DNA of 35,454 nt from Treponema sp. (GTDB taxonomy: Bacteria; Spirochaetota; Spirochaetia; Treponematales; Breznakiellaceae): contig JAITBL010000130.1 of assembly GCA_031283575.1 (NCBI GenBank), positions 1-35,454 on the forward strand, read 5' to 3'. Within the stretch, counting starts at the first letter, position 1. Each line of letters opens with the position of its first letter. Of this stretch, positions 18,024 through 26,213 are shown in pieces. The position numbers and the translations under genes were made by a program. The notes beneath the pieces were generated by a model that saw only the letters and a program-made list of their open reading frames with translations, was not told the DNA's origin and ran no database searches.

Positions 18024-18986
18024 ATGGGCGCCCGGTTTATCCTGAACGATTTACAGCAAAAAGCGTTTGATTACTTTGTGACGCGGGGCTTTTTACCGGT
18101 AGATAAAGACGCTTACCCCGTATTTAAGCGTTATGACGGCGGCGATAATCTTTTGGGAGAAATGACCGCCACCGTTGCCGTTATCTGGGGCTTTGAATAT
18201 TATGCCCTTTACAAAGTAATGGGCGGGTATTTATGCAGTCTGTGGTTTTTTCGTCATGATCCTGATTACTATTTTGAGGTGAACCGTCCTTCCCGTCCGG
18301 ATTGTTCCTTAAGCGATTTGATAAGCGCCTTGTATACCATGACACAGGAAGCGGGTTTATCCTGTCTGCGTATTTATTCGGTCAACGAAGAAAACCTGAA
18401 GGAGTTTCAGAACATACCCGGCTTTGATATAGAGACGGACTATTCCGGCGATCGCAGCGAATATTTTTATAAAGTAAAGGATTTAATGGAATTAACGGGG
18501 AGCGTTAATTTCTACAAACGCAAACGTCTTAAACGCTGTTTTTCCCTGGATAATATTTCAATTAAACCCATTACCGGCGAAAATATCAATCTTGTTCTGG
18601 GGGTACACGATAAATGGTGCGAACATCAGGATTGTGATTATTGCCGATCATTTGTCGGCTGCGAAAGAAAAGCCCTGGAGATCATGGTCTCTATCTATAA
18701 TGATAAAGAAAAAACGGGTCTTTTGCTTTACGAAGGCGATGTGCCGGCGGGGTATATTATTTGTGAACAAATCAATAAAAAAGTGTCTTATCTGTATCAG
18801 GGCAAGGCGGTTATTCAGGATTTTTTTATTTATCTTATTTATATGATGTATAAAGATTATCTGCCGGATGTGGAATACATGGATTTAAATGAAGATATGG
18901 GACACGAGGGGCTTAGAATGTTTAAAAGGCATTTAAGCGTTTACGAATTGTGGCGCAAATATCTTTTAACATACGGGAAACAATGA
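18024..18986 (+). CDS. DUF2156-like (MprF C-terminal, GNAT-fold) protein, paralogue 1
   Basis: The 320-residue protein resembles the phosphatidylglycerol lysyltransferase C-terminal family, which transfers aminoacyl groups from tRNA or related acyl donors. Signs are the YFYKVKDLMELTGS...YKRKRLKR segment (about residues 146-170), the W198 region, and the late motif NEDMGHEGLRMFKRHLS (about 289-305), close to the family's NRE.DMGxEGLRKAK. No membrane segments are seen, so it would be a soluble or peripheral enzyme. A cysteine cluster C199-x4-C204-x2-C207-x5-C213 is inserted after W198 and is shared by the two following paralogues. The start ATG follows AGGACGG, 8 bp after the cyclase stop. The acceptor substrate is unknown. 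Confidence 0.7.
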   Translation: MGARFILNDLQQKAFDYFVTRGFLPVDKDAYPVFKRYDGGDNLLGEMTATVAVIWGFEYYALYKVMGGYLCSLWFFRHDPDYYFEVNRPSRPDCSLSDLISALYTMTQEAGLSCLRIYSVNEENLKEFQNIPGFDIETDYSGDRSEYFYKVKDLMELTGSVNFYKRKRLKRCFSLDNISIKPITGENINLVLGVHDKWCEHQDCDYCRSFVGCERKALEIMVSIYNDKEKTGLLLYEGDVPAGYIICEQINKKVSYLYQGKAVIQDFFIYLIYMMYKDYLPDVEYMDLNEDMGHEGLRMFKRHLSVYELWRKYLLTYGKQ

Positions 18987-18989
18987 GCC

Positions 18990-19961
18990 ATGCGGTTAAA
19001 AACACGGGTAAATTTAAACGAGGCGCAGGAAAAAACATATTCTGTTTTAGCGCAGAATGGATTTGAACCCATGGAAGCGGGATCTTTTCCCTTTTTATAC
19101 GCTTACAGGGCGGATAATCAACTGCATGAACTTAGCGCAACAACCTGCGCCATCTGGGCGTTTGCCTACAGGGCGATATATAAAATGATACATTCCTGTT
19201 TGACAAGCGTTTGGTTTTACCGCGATGGAAAGGTGTTTTTCTATGTACACCGTCCCCAAAGTTCAGAATATTCCTTGCAGGAAATTGTTGACACTCTTTA
19301 TCGTTTGGCTATAGAGTCGGGGCTTGATTCATTGCAGCTATGGCCTGTCGAGGAGCGATTTTTGGATGACTATAAAGCTGTTGAAGGATATGATACGGAA
19401 TTTGAAAACAACGAGAATATGAGCGAGTATAAATACCGCATTCTTGATATAGTCAAATTGGAAGGCGGGGCCAATCAAAACAAGCGGACCATTTTAAAAA
19501 AATATTTTGACAGGGCAAACATTATTTCATTAAAAAAAAGTAATTTTGATATTTGCCTTGATATAGAAGAAGAGTGGTGTAAAACGGAAGACTGTGACAG
19601 TTGCTATTTTTATGGAAGCGGCTGTGCAAAAGACTCGCTGTTTCAAATGCTGACAATATTCGATGACAATATACACAGGGGATTGTTGGGATTTATTGAT
19701 GGTAAACCAGTGGCGTATTCAATCTGGGACAAGATTAAACCCGGGTATTATGTAACTTATTTTGCAAAATCCATAGTAAAGAATTTTACGACATACCTTT
19801 ATTATGTCATGGCAAAAGATCATATGCAGGATGGAATATTTTTGAATAATGGCCCCGATATGGGCAAAGAAGGCTTGAGGAATTTCAAGCGTCATTTGAG
19901 TACTTACGAACTCTGCGGCAAATATCTTTGTACTTTCAGGAAACAAGATGTCCAATGTTAA
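18990..19961 (+). CDS. DUF2156-like (MprF C-terminal, GNAT-fold) protein, paralogue 2
   Basis: A 323-residue paralogue of the preceding gene along its whole length. The shared points are LHELSATTCAIWAFAYRAIY near the start, SEYKYRILDIVKLEGGANQN then KR (about residues 145-166), the cysteine cluster C197-x4-C202-x2-C205-x6-C212, and GPDMGKEGLRNFKRHLSTYE (about 288-307). It begins 3 bp after paralogue 1 with a poor ribosome site, so it is probably translated by coupling. Base composition here is strongly AT-rich. Family function as for paralogue 1; its own substrate is unknown. The end overlaps paralogue 3 by 14 bases. Confidence 0.7.
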   Translation: MRLKTRVNLNEAQEKTYSVLAQNGFEPMEAGSFPFLYAYRADNQLHELSATTCAIWAFAYRAIYKMIHSCLTSVWFYRDGKVFFYVHRPQSSEYSLQEIVDTLYRLAIESGLDSLQLWPVEERFLDDYKAVEGYDTEFENNENMSEYKYRILDIVKLEGGANQNKRTILKKYFDRANIISLKKSNFDICLDIEEEWCKTEDCDSCYFYGSGCAKDSLFQMLTIFDDNIHRGLLGFIDGKPVAYSIWDKIKPGYYVTYFAKSIVKNFTTYLYYVMAKDHMQDGIFLNNGPDMGKEGLRNFKRHLSTYELCGKYLCTFRKQDVQC

Positions 19962-20895
19962 AACCCGTTCGTCCGCTGATTTTTTTTGTTTGCAGGGATT
20001 TAAACCCATAGAAAGCGGTGATTTCAATTTATTCAGGGAATATGAAGGCCCCGCAAGGTTGATTGAACTTACCGCCACCCTCAGCGTTAATTGGGCTTTT
20101 GCCTCTTCCGGTTGTTATAAAATCGTTATGGATTATCTTTGCAGCGTATGGTTCTTTGAAAACGGGACCTGTTTTTGTATCCAGAATAAACGAGGAAAAT
20201 ATCATTCGCTAAAAGAGCTTGTTGATTTTTTGTATGATTTGTCTGTCAGGGCCGGATTGACCGGTTTAAAAATAAATTTTTTGGATGAAGTTTTGCTGCC
20301 CGATTTTACCTCGGTGGAGGGGTACGATATACATGCCGCTTATGATGAAAATTTAAGCGAATATGTATATAGGCCCGCGAATCTGCTTGATCTGGAAGGA
20401 AAAAATAACCAGAACAAAAGAACCTGTATCAATAAATTCAGCAAGATTGACAATTTATCCTTTGCGGAGCTTACCCCGGAAAATTTTAAATATTGTTTTG
20501 CTGTTGAAGAACGCTGGTGCGAAACCCAGGATTGCCCGGCCTGCGAGGCATCCTGTGGATGCGCCAAAAAGTCGCTTGAAACAATGGAAGTCATTTTTAA
20601 CCCGATTATACATCATGGGATGCTCGCTTTTATGGATAACCTCCCTGTAGCTTATGGTATTTGGGAAAAAAAAGAAAACGGCATAGTCTTTCTCTATTTT
20701 GCAAAATCAATCCTTGACAATTTTGCCATTTACTTTTATTATATACTGGTTAAGAAGTACCTGCGGGACGCTGAGTATATCAATGTTGGCGCTGATATGG
20801 GTATCGCGGGGCTGAGGCATTTTAAAGGCCATTTGAGCGAACATGAAGTTTGGAAGAATTATTTTTGTACTTATCAAAGGAACGGGAAGTTATGA
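19948..20895 (+). CDS. DUF2156-like (MprF C-terminal, GNAT-fold) protein, paralogue 3
   Basis: The third tandem copy, 315 residues. It keeps IELTATLSVNWAFASSGCYK (about residues 39-58), SEYVYRPANLLDLEGKNNQN then KR (about 137-158), cysteines C191-x4-C196-x2-C199-x5-C205 (plus C203), and VGADMGIAGLRHFKGHLSE (about 280-298), where the usual EG is AG. It starts inside the end of paralogue 2 and its stop overlaps the ATG of the transporter (ATGA), so all four genes form a tightly coupled block. Divergence among the copies is high, which speaks for old duplication and different substrates or a multi-subunit complex rather than recent amplification. Confidence 0.7.
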   Translation: MSNVKTRSSADFFCLQGFKPIESGDFNLFREYEGPARLIELTATLSVNWAFASSGCYKIVMDYLCSVWFFENGTCFCIQNKRGKYHSLKELVDFLYDLSVRAGLTGLKINFLDEVLLPDFTSVEGYDIHAAYDENLSEYVYRPANLLDLEGKNNQNKRTCINKFSKIDNLSFAELTPENFKYCFAVEERWCETQDCPACEASCGCAKKSLETMEVIFNPIIHHGMLAFMDNLPVAYGIWEKKENGIVFLYFAKSILDNFAIYFYYILVKKYLRDAEYINVGADMGIAGLRHFKGHLSEHEVWKNYFCTYQRNGKL

Positions 20896-23888
20896 ATACG
20901 CCAGTAATTAAAAGGATCGCCATAGTGTGCTTCCTCATTGCCGCTGTTTTATCGCTTATTCTGGCGCTAAACAGAAAAAAAATAAATTTAAACCCATGGC
21001 AAACAAAGGGCATGCTGGAATGGTGCCTTTACGCAAGCGGAAACGGTGAAAGGCTTGCCATGAGCGGAAACGGCAAAGAGTCCGTAGTTGTAGTCGATAA
21101 TAATGACAGGCTTATTTACCGCCTGGACGCAAATACCGGCAATAAAGAGTCCTTTAAAAATACTGTGTTCATCACCCTGGATAATGAAAATAATCTCTAT
21201 GTGCTTGACTGGAATTTTGGGGGCGTTTTTACCGATAATGTCGAACGTATTATCAAATATGATGAAAACGGCAGGTTTGTTCAGGAATTATATGCTTACC
21301 GCTATTTAAATGAAGACAATATATTCAGTATAGGTAAAATCAAGGGGATAGCTTGTTCTAATAACAGCATTTATTTTGCGCGATTGGAACGCGACGGATT
21401 TTATCTGGAAGAAATATCAACCGATGGATTGTTCGATGTTAGAACAGTTGCAAAATATTTATATCCCAATGCAATGAGCGATATTTCTTATCTGCATATT
21501 AATCCAAATATAAAGCGCCTTGCAGGTGTAACAAAAAGCGGTACGATCAAACAGTTTGATTTTTCCGGCAACGAGCTTGGTGAATGGCCTGCCCCGCCAG
21601 GCACATTACCCTTTATGGCGGTTTCTGATGCCCACGGCAATATTATTTATTCCGACATACTCACCTACGAGCTTAACCGTATTGATACCGCAACGGGTGA
21701 ACATTCCGTAGTGGTCCCCGCGGAAGAAGGCATTCGGTACGATGAAATAAATTATGAAGGGGACACGCTGTATGCGGCGCCCAATACCGAGTATATTCTC
21801 ATGCTCAACGACAGCGGTTCAAAAGAAGCTTTATATTCATACACACTTCCGGACACAACAGTAATTGTAGGCCGGCTTATGTTTATTGCCTTGATACTGG
21901 ACGCGCTTGTCTGGGCGGGGTGTATTATTGGCGTTGTTTTACTTTTTAGGCGCATTAGCCTTAGCGATAAATTTAAACAAATAATTTTGGCGACCATTTG
22001 TATCGCATTGGGCGCGAGTGTATCGGCCATACTCATTGTCCGTGACATGGGCAACCGGATTACCGAAAACACTTTTTCGAGTCTTGAAAATATTTCCCGC
22101 ATGATGTCCGCCTCGATAGATACCGATGTCCTTACGGCGATAGACAGTCCCTCGGATTGGGATACCGAAGAGTATCAGAAACTCAGAGCGGACATTATGG
22201 ATTTATTTACCAGTCTGGACTTTACCGGACAAACGGTGTATCAGGAAATTTGGATGGAACGGAACGGAACGGTTTATTCCATGTATGATACCGAAAGTAC
22301 GCTTGGCACCTATTTCCCTTATGATGTTTATGAGGATACCTATTTTAAAGAGGTTTATGAAACCGGTAAATACATACACGAAGCGCTGCCCAGCGCTTCC
22401 GGTTCCTGGATTTATGTATGCGGTCCCATATTTGACAAAAACGGAAAGGTTGTGGCGCTTATCGAAACAGGGCACAGTCTCAATATGATTCTGGAACAAA
22501 ACAGAAAAATGATGATTCAAACGATGCTTATCGTTGTATCCACAGCCATTGTGTTCCTTTTGTTCATGATAGAAATGATAGTAATCGCCAATGGAAGAAA
22601 AAACCTTATAGCCGCCTGGAAACAGAGCGGCGGCAGGGACGAGACCTTTTTCCCTGAACTGCTCAGGGCCATTGTCTTCTTCCAGTTTTTCGCAAATAAT
22701 CTGGCAACCGCCCTGGTGCCAATGTATGCGGCAAATCTGTACATACCTTTATTCAATCTTCCCCGTGAATTTATTGTTACCCTGCCGTTTACCGCAAGTG
22801 TGGCGATGGCAATAACGGCATTATTTGTTGTTCCGGCGGTTTTAAACCGTGTGGGCATTAAACCCCTTGCTCTTTTTGCCGGAATATTTTTTACCGCCGG
22901 CAATATACTTTGCTGGACCGCGACCAATGTTGCGTTTTTGGCATTGGGCTATGCCCTTACCGGTTTTTGCAGCGGCACCCTGGTTCTTGTTGTGAACACC
23001 ATCATTGGAAGGCAAAAAGATGAGGCTTCGGTAACCAGCGGTTTTGCTCATTTTAACGCCTCGTATTTGGCGGGATTGAACGCCGGTATTGTAGTGGGCG
23101 CCATATTTGCCCAGTTCTTTTCATACCGGACGGTATTCCTTTTTGCGGCAATGTTTTCGTTTGTGCTGTTTACAATTATTTTGTATGCGGCCAATTCAAA
23201 ATACATGCAGAATTTCTTTATTCTTTCACACAAAGAAACCGCGGAAGAATCCGTGGAAGAATCCTCAAGGGCAAAAGGCCTGTCCATTGTCAGATTTGTT
23301 TTTAATCCCCTCGCGTTATGCATACTGTTTCTGGTTCTCCTTCCGTTTATGGCAAGCGCCAGTTTTATTGATTATTTTGTGCCCATATTCGGGAGCGAGC
23401 ATGGTTTGACAGAATCGAATATTGGTCAGCTTATCCTGTTAAGCGGCTTGCTTGCCATACTTTTTGGGACAAGCTTTTGTGAGTATGCGGCCAAAAAATT
23501 ACGCTACAAGATGATAATCATCGGCGCGCTGATTCTTAACATTGCCGGCTTGTACCTGTTTTCGGTAAGTCAAACCGTTCCCATGTTGATTGTAACCGTT
23601 ATTATTATGGCGGTAGCGAATATCTTCGCATCAACCAATATACAATCATATTATGCTTCGCTGTACCAGTATTACAGGGTTCAGCCCGCCCAGGCGTTAA
23701 GCGTTTTTTCCGCTGTGGAAAATCTTGCCATAGGCGTGGGGCCGGTAATGTTCAGTTATATATTGGCAAATAATATTGGCGGCGGCATTAGAATATTTGC
23801 GCTTGCCTCTTTGGGCTGTCTCATTGTCTTTAATATTGTGGCTGTCATTTTCTGGCATAATAAAAGGAGCGAAGCGCAGGCCCGCTGA
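20892..23888 (+). CDS. MFS transporter fused to an N-terminal propeller-like and extracytoplasmic sensor
   Basis: At 998 residues this is over twice a normal MFS protein. The first half has a membrane segment (about 7-27), about 280 residues of propeller-like strands (NNLYVLDWNF, IIKYDENGRFV), two membrane helices (about 328-385), a sensor segment (about 390-535) and another helix (about 548-570). The second half (about 590-990) is a 12-helix major facilitator with typical loop features (GYALTGFCSGTLVLVVNTII, and NASYLAGLNAGIVVGAIFAQ). The sensor half matches the receptor cyclase of the same operon in order and in local sequence. ATG 20892 overlaps the preceding stop and follows GGGAAG. The cargo is unknown; it could be an exporter or flippase for the product of the operon's transferases. 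Confidence 0.85.
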   Translation: MNTPVIKRIAIVCFLIAAVLSLILALNRKKINLNPWQTKGMLEWCLYASGNGERLAMSGNGKESVVVVDNNDRLIYRLDANTGNKESFKNTVFITLDNENNLYVLDWNFGGVFTDNVERIIKYDENGRFVQELYAYRYLNEDNIFSIGKIKGIACSNNSIYFARLERDGFYLEEISTDGLFDVRTVAKYLYPNAMSDISYLHINPNIKRLAGVTKSGTIKQFDFSGNELGEWPAPPGTLPFMAVSDAHGNIIYSDILTYELNRIDTATGEHSVVVPAEEGIRYDEINYEGDTLYAAPNTEYILMLNDSGSKEALYSYTLPDTTVIVGRLMFIALILDALVWAGCIIGVVLLFRRISLSDKFKQIILATICIALGASVSAILIVRDMGNRITENTFSSLENISRMMSASIDTDVLTAIDSPSDWDTEEYQKLRADIMDLFTSLDFTGQTVYQEIWMERNGTVYSMYDTESTLGTYFPYDVYEDTYFKEVYETGKYIHEALPSASGSWIYVCGPIFDKNGKVVALIETGHSLNMILEQNRKMMIQTMLIVVSTAIVFLLFMIEMIVIANGRKNLIAAWKQSGGRDETFFPELLRAIVFFQFFANNLATALVPMYAANLYIPLFNLPREFIVTLPFTASVAMAITALFVVPAVLNRVGIKPLALFAGIFFTAGNILCWTATNVAFLALGYALTGFCSGTLVLVVNTIIGRQKDEASVTSGFAHFNASYLAGLNAGIVVGAIFAQFFSYRTVFLFAAMFSFVLFTIILYAANSKYMQNFFILSHKETAEESVEESSRAKGLSIVRFVFNPLALCILFLVLLPFMASASFIDYFVPIFGSEHGLTESNIGQLILLSGLLAILFGTSFCEYAAKKLRYKMIIIGALILNIAGLYLFSVSQTVPMLIVTVIIMAVANIFASTNIQSYYASLYQYYRVQPAQALSVFSAVENLAIGVGPVMFSYILANNIGGGIRIFALASLGCLIVFNIVAVIFWHNKRSEAQAR

Positions 23889-23918
23889 AAAGGGCCCTTT
23901 CGGAGGGCCCTTTTCAGC
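23884..23918. terminator. Bidirectional terminator between the operon and the cupin gene
   Basis: GCTGAAAAGGGCCC (23884-23897) and GGGCCCTTTTCAGC (23905-23918) pair perfectly over 14 bp with a 7-base loop. Runs of A and T inside the stem give it terminator character on both strands, and it lies between convergent genes. The transporter stop codon is within the left arm. Confidence 0.85.
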
Positions 23919-23953
23919 GCTTGACCGCAAAGGAGCCGGCTTTTAAATCGCCG

Positions 23954-24304
23954 TTAAATCTGCGGATTGTCAACCGCAATTTTATCGGTTTCCCGAAAGG
24001 GCGCCAGCGTGGATACCATGCGAACCACCGAAGAGGATTTGTTAACCACATAATGAACCTCGCGGGGTTCAATATGGATAAACTGCCCCTCCGTCAGGGT
24101 GTGGGCTGTCCCATCCACCACGATGATGACGGTTCCTTCTAAAATATAGAAGTTTTCTTCCATAACTTCATGATAATGGGCGCCGAAATCCTGGCCGGGC
24201 ATAAATTGCACCAGGGCAAAATTCATCCGGGGCCCCCTCATAAGGTATTTTGGCCCGTTATCACCGAACCGGTATTCTTCATCTTTTTCATCGACAATAT
24301 ACAT
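23954..24304 (-). CDS. Small cupin protein in the AI-2 module
   Basis: A single-domain cupin of 116 residues. The metal-binding motif is present: GAHYHEVMEENFYILEG supplies two His and a Glu, and PREVHYV near residue 95 the last His. ATG 24304 has AAGGAG 6 bases upstream. It lies 38 bp downstream of lsrK on the same strand and is very likely co-transcribed, so it should act on AI-2 or a derivative. The E. coli lsr operon instead uses LsrG, an unrelated ABM-fold isomerase of phospho-AI-2. This cupin might replace LsrG or act as an AI-2 sugar isomerase; both are inference. Confidence 0.8.
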   Translation of the reverse strand: MYIVDEKDEEYRFGDNGPKYLMRGPRMNFALVQFMPGQDFGAHYHEVMEENFYILEGTVIIVVDGTAHTLTEGQFIHIEPREVHYVVNKSSSVVRMVSTLAPFRETDKIAVDNPQI

Positions 24305-24342
24305 ATACACTCCTTCTGGATAAATGAATTGAATATCGGGCC

Positions 24343-25908
24343 TTACAGGCCCGGCGCGGACCACATATACCGTGTGATTTTTTCATCGCTTAAACGCAGC
24401 AGCGGCGCGTAGACGGCCCGCCAGGTTTCAGAGGCTTTCCGGTAGACTTCCCTGCTGGACGCGTCGGGGGTAAAACGTTTTTCTATTTTTACCAGTGTCC
24501 GGGCCGCCTCCTTGATGTCCGGATATAATCCTATTCCTTTGCCGGCCAGAAGGGCGGCGCCCAGGGCGGTGGCTTCCTTAACCACAGGCACCTCCACGGG
24601 AATTTCCAGGACATCGGAAACTATCTGGGACCACAGGGCGCTTTTGGAAGCCCCGCCGGCGAATACGATTTTTTCCGGGCGGTTTCCGGTGGCCTGTTCC
24701 ACCAGCCGCAGGTGCCCCAGGGTTACGAGGGCGGTATTTTCCATGATGGCCCGGTAAAAGGTGTATTTGTTGAATTTGTCCGGATCCAGATCGAAATTCA
24801 TAAAGGCCGGCGCCGCGTGCCGCCAGGAAATAAAATTCATCACGTCTGAAAAGGCGCAGATCATTCCGTACGAACCGGGGGGAATGAGCCGGGCTTTTTC
24901 ATCCATCAGGGCGTAGGGATCGGTGTTCTTTTGAGCCGCGAGGTTTTTTTCTTCCCCGCAGAAGGCGTCACGGTACCAGCGCATTACCAGGCCGGGGTTG
25001 AAGGCCAGAGCTTCGTATTGCCAGACCCTGTCTATGGCGTGGCAGTTTACCCTGACATCGCAGCGGGGAGAAGTCCGGCCCGTACCGGTGTTGTATTCGT
25101 ACTGCCAGAAACTGCCGCCGAACACCGCCGCCTCGTTTACGTCGATAACCCCCACGCCGATGGAACCAAGCTGGCAGTCGCCGCCGCCTATGACCAGCGG
25201 GGTTCCCTCGGCAATGCCCGATTCTTCCGCGCCGGCCCGGGAAACCCTGGCCGCCACGCTTCCACACTCCCTGACCTCGGGGAAGATGTCATCCCGCAGA
25301 CCGCAGCGCCGGGCTATGCCGGTATCCCAGGTTCTGGTTTGCAGGTCAAAAAGCCCGGTGGTGGAACCGTTGCTGGGCTCCACCACAAGGGTTCCCGAAA
25401 GGCGGTAAATGATCCAATCGTTAAACATGCCGATCCGGGCCGTTTTCCGGTACACTTCGGGGAGTTTGTTTTTTACCCACAAAAGCCGGGGCAGGGCCCC
25501 CAGGGCAAAGGTCTGTCCCGATTCACGGTAAATTTCCGTTTCCAGTTCCGGCGCTATCCGCTTTAACTGGGCCACCTCATCCCCGCTGCGGGCGTCAACA
25601 TTGGCGCAGGCCCAGATTTCCGTTCCCGCCGCGTCGTAGAGGACTATTCCTTCCCGCATACAGGTGGTGGACACGGCGGCGATTTGGGACGCCCTGACGC
25701 CCGTTTCGCTCAGCACATTCCGGGTACAGAAGCAGGCAAGGCCCCAGTTGGTTTTCCAGTCAAAGTCCATGCTGCCGGGATACCGGGGATCCTCACGGTG
25801 ATTCCATTCCCGCTGGCAGCAGCCGATTTGGTTTCCCCGCGTATCGAAAATAACGGCCCGCACACTGCCGGTTCCCGCGTCAATTGCCATAATATACTCG
25901 CCGGACAT
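24343..25908 (-). CDS. lsrK: Autoinducer-2 kinase LsrK
   Basis: This FGGY-family kinase phosphorylates imported AI-2 (DPD) in the cytoplasm. The match to enterobacterial LsrK is strong throughout by memory: MAIDAGTGSVRAVIFD at the start, STTCMREGIVLYDAAGTEIW, ACANVDARS, RLLWVKNKLPEVY, DPSN-like EPSNGSTTGLFDL, GGGDCQLGSIGVG, VMRWYRDAFCGEEK, and VFAGGASKSALWSQIVSDVL then VPVVKEATALGAALLAGKG, ending in WSAPGL. At 521 residues it has the usual length. The start at 25908 follows GGGAGG; an ATG at 25932 lacks one. It is divergent from lsrF across a repeat-rich gap and has its own promoter. Confidence 0.93.
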   Translation of the reverse strand: MSGEYIMAIDAGTGSVRAVIFDTRGNQIGCCQREWNHREDPRYPGSMDFDWKTNWGLACFCTRNVLSETGVRASQIAAVSTTCMREGIVLYDAAGTEIWACANVDARSGDEVAQLKRIAPELETEIYRESGQTFALGALPRLLWVKNKLPEVYRKTARIGMFNDWIIYRLSGTLVVEPSNGSTTGLFDLQTRTWDTGIARRCGLRDDIFPEVRECGSVAARVSRAGAEESGIAEGTPLVIGGGDCQLGSIGVGVIDVNEAAVFGGSFWQYEYNTGTGRTSPRCDVRVNCHAIDRVWQYEALAFNPGLVMRWYRDAFCGEEKNLAAQKNTDPYALMDEKARLIPPGSYGMICAFSDVMNFISWRHAAPAFMNFDLDPDKFNKYTFYRAIMENTALVTLGHLRLVEQATGNRPEKIVFAGGASKSALWSQIVSDVLEIPVEVPVVKEATALGAALLAGKGIGLYPDIKEAARTLVKIEKRFTPDASSREVYRKASETWRAVYAPLLRLSDEKITRYMWSAPGL

Positions 25909-25960
25909 ACCGCCTCCCTGGGAGTGTATCACTCATCCTGCAAAGCTTGCATGATAAACA

Positions 25961-25989
25961 AGTATATTGTATGTAAACGAATATACCAA
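25961..25989 (-). promoter_or_regulatory. Sigma-70-like promoter of lsrK
   Basis: On the minus strand TTGGTA (25989-25984) and TATACT (25966-25961) are 17 bases apart, about 55 bases before the lsrK start. Confidence 0.6.
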
Positions 25990-25996
25990 GTATTTT

Positions 25997-26147
25997 GAGC
26001 CTGTTCCAAAACTAATTGACTGTGCGCTAACGCGCACGGTTTTGAAACAGGCTCTTGCAGTTTCTCAGGCTTTCAGCCTTGCAAAACTGCTAATTTCAAG
26101 GTTGCTGTCCCAAAACTGAAGTTTTGGAACAGCCTCTTTTGAAATTA
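25997..26147. repeat. Cluster of three imperfect inverted repeats (REP/MITE-like)
   Basis: Hairpin 1: GAGCCTGTTCCAAAAC (25997-26012) against GTTTTGAAACAGGCTC (26039-26054), with an inner perfect GTGCGC/GCGCAC stem (26022-26037). Hairpin 2: GCAGTTT (26057-26063) against AAACTGC (26084-26090), with inner AGGCT/AGCCT. Hairpin 3: GCTGTCCCAAAACT (26104-26117) against AGTTTTGGAACAGC (26120-26133), with an outer TAATTTCAA/TTGAAATTA pair (26091-26099, 26139-26147). Hairpins 1 and 3 share the motif CTGTtCCAAAAC, so they belong to one repeat family. The cluster fills most of the lsrK-lsrF gap; no open reading frame is seen. Confidence 0.75.
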
Positions 26148-26167
26148 CCGGGAATTAAAAAATTCGT

Positions 26168-26199
26168 TTGACAAATCATGGTTTATGCCCCAATATACT
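26168..26199 (+). promoter_or_regulatory. Probable lsrF promoter
   Basis: TTGACA (26168-26173) is a perfect -35 box. TATACT (26194-26199) lies 20 bases further, longer than optimal; AATATA at 18 bases spacing is an alternative. The AGGGGG ribosome site at 26201-26206 follows directly, so the 5' leader would be very short or the true -10 box lies a little upstream. Confidence 0.45.
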
Positions 26200-26213
26200 T
26201 AGGGGGAATAACA

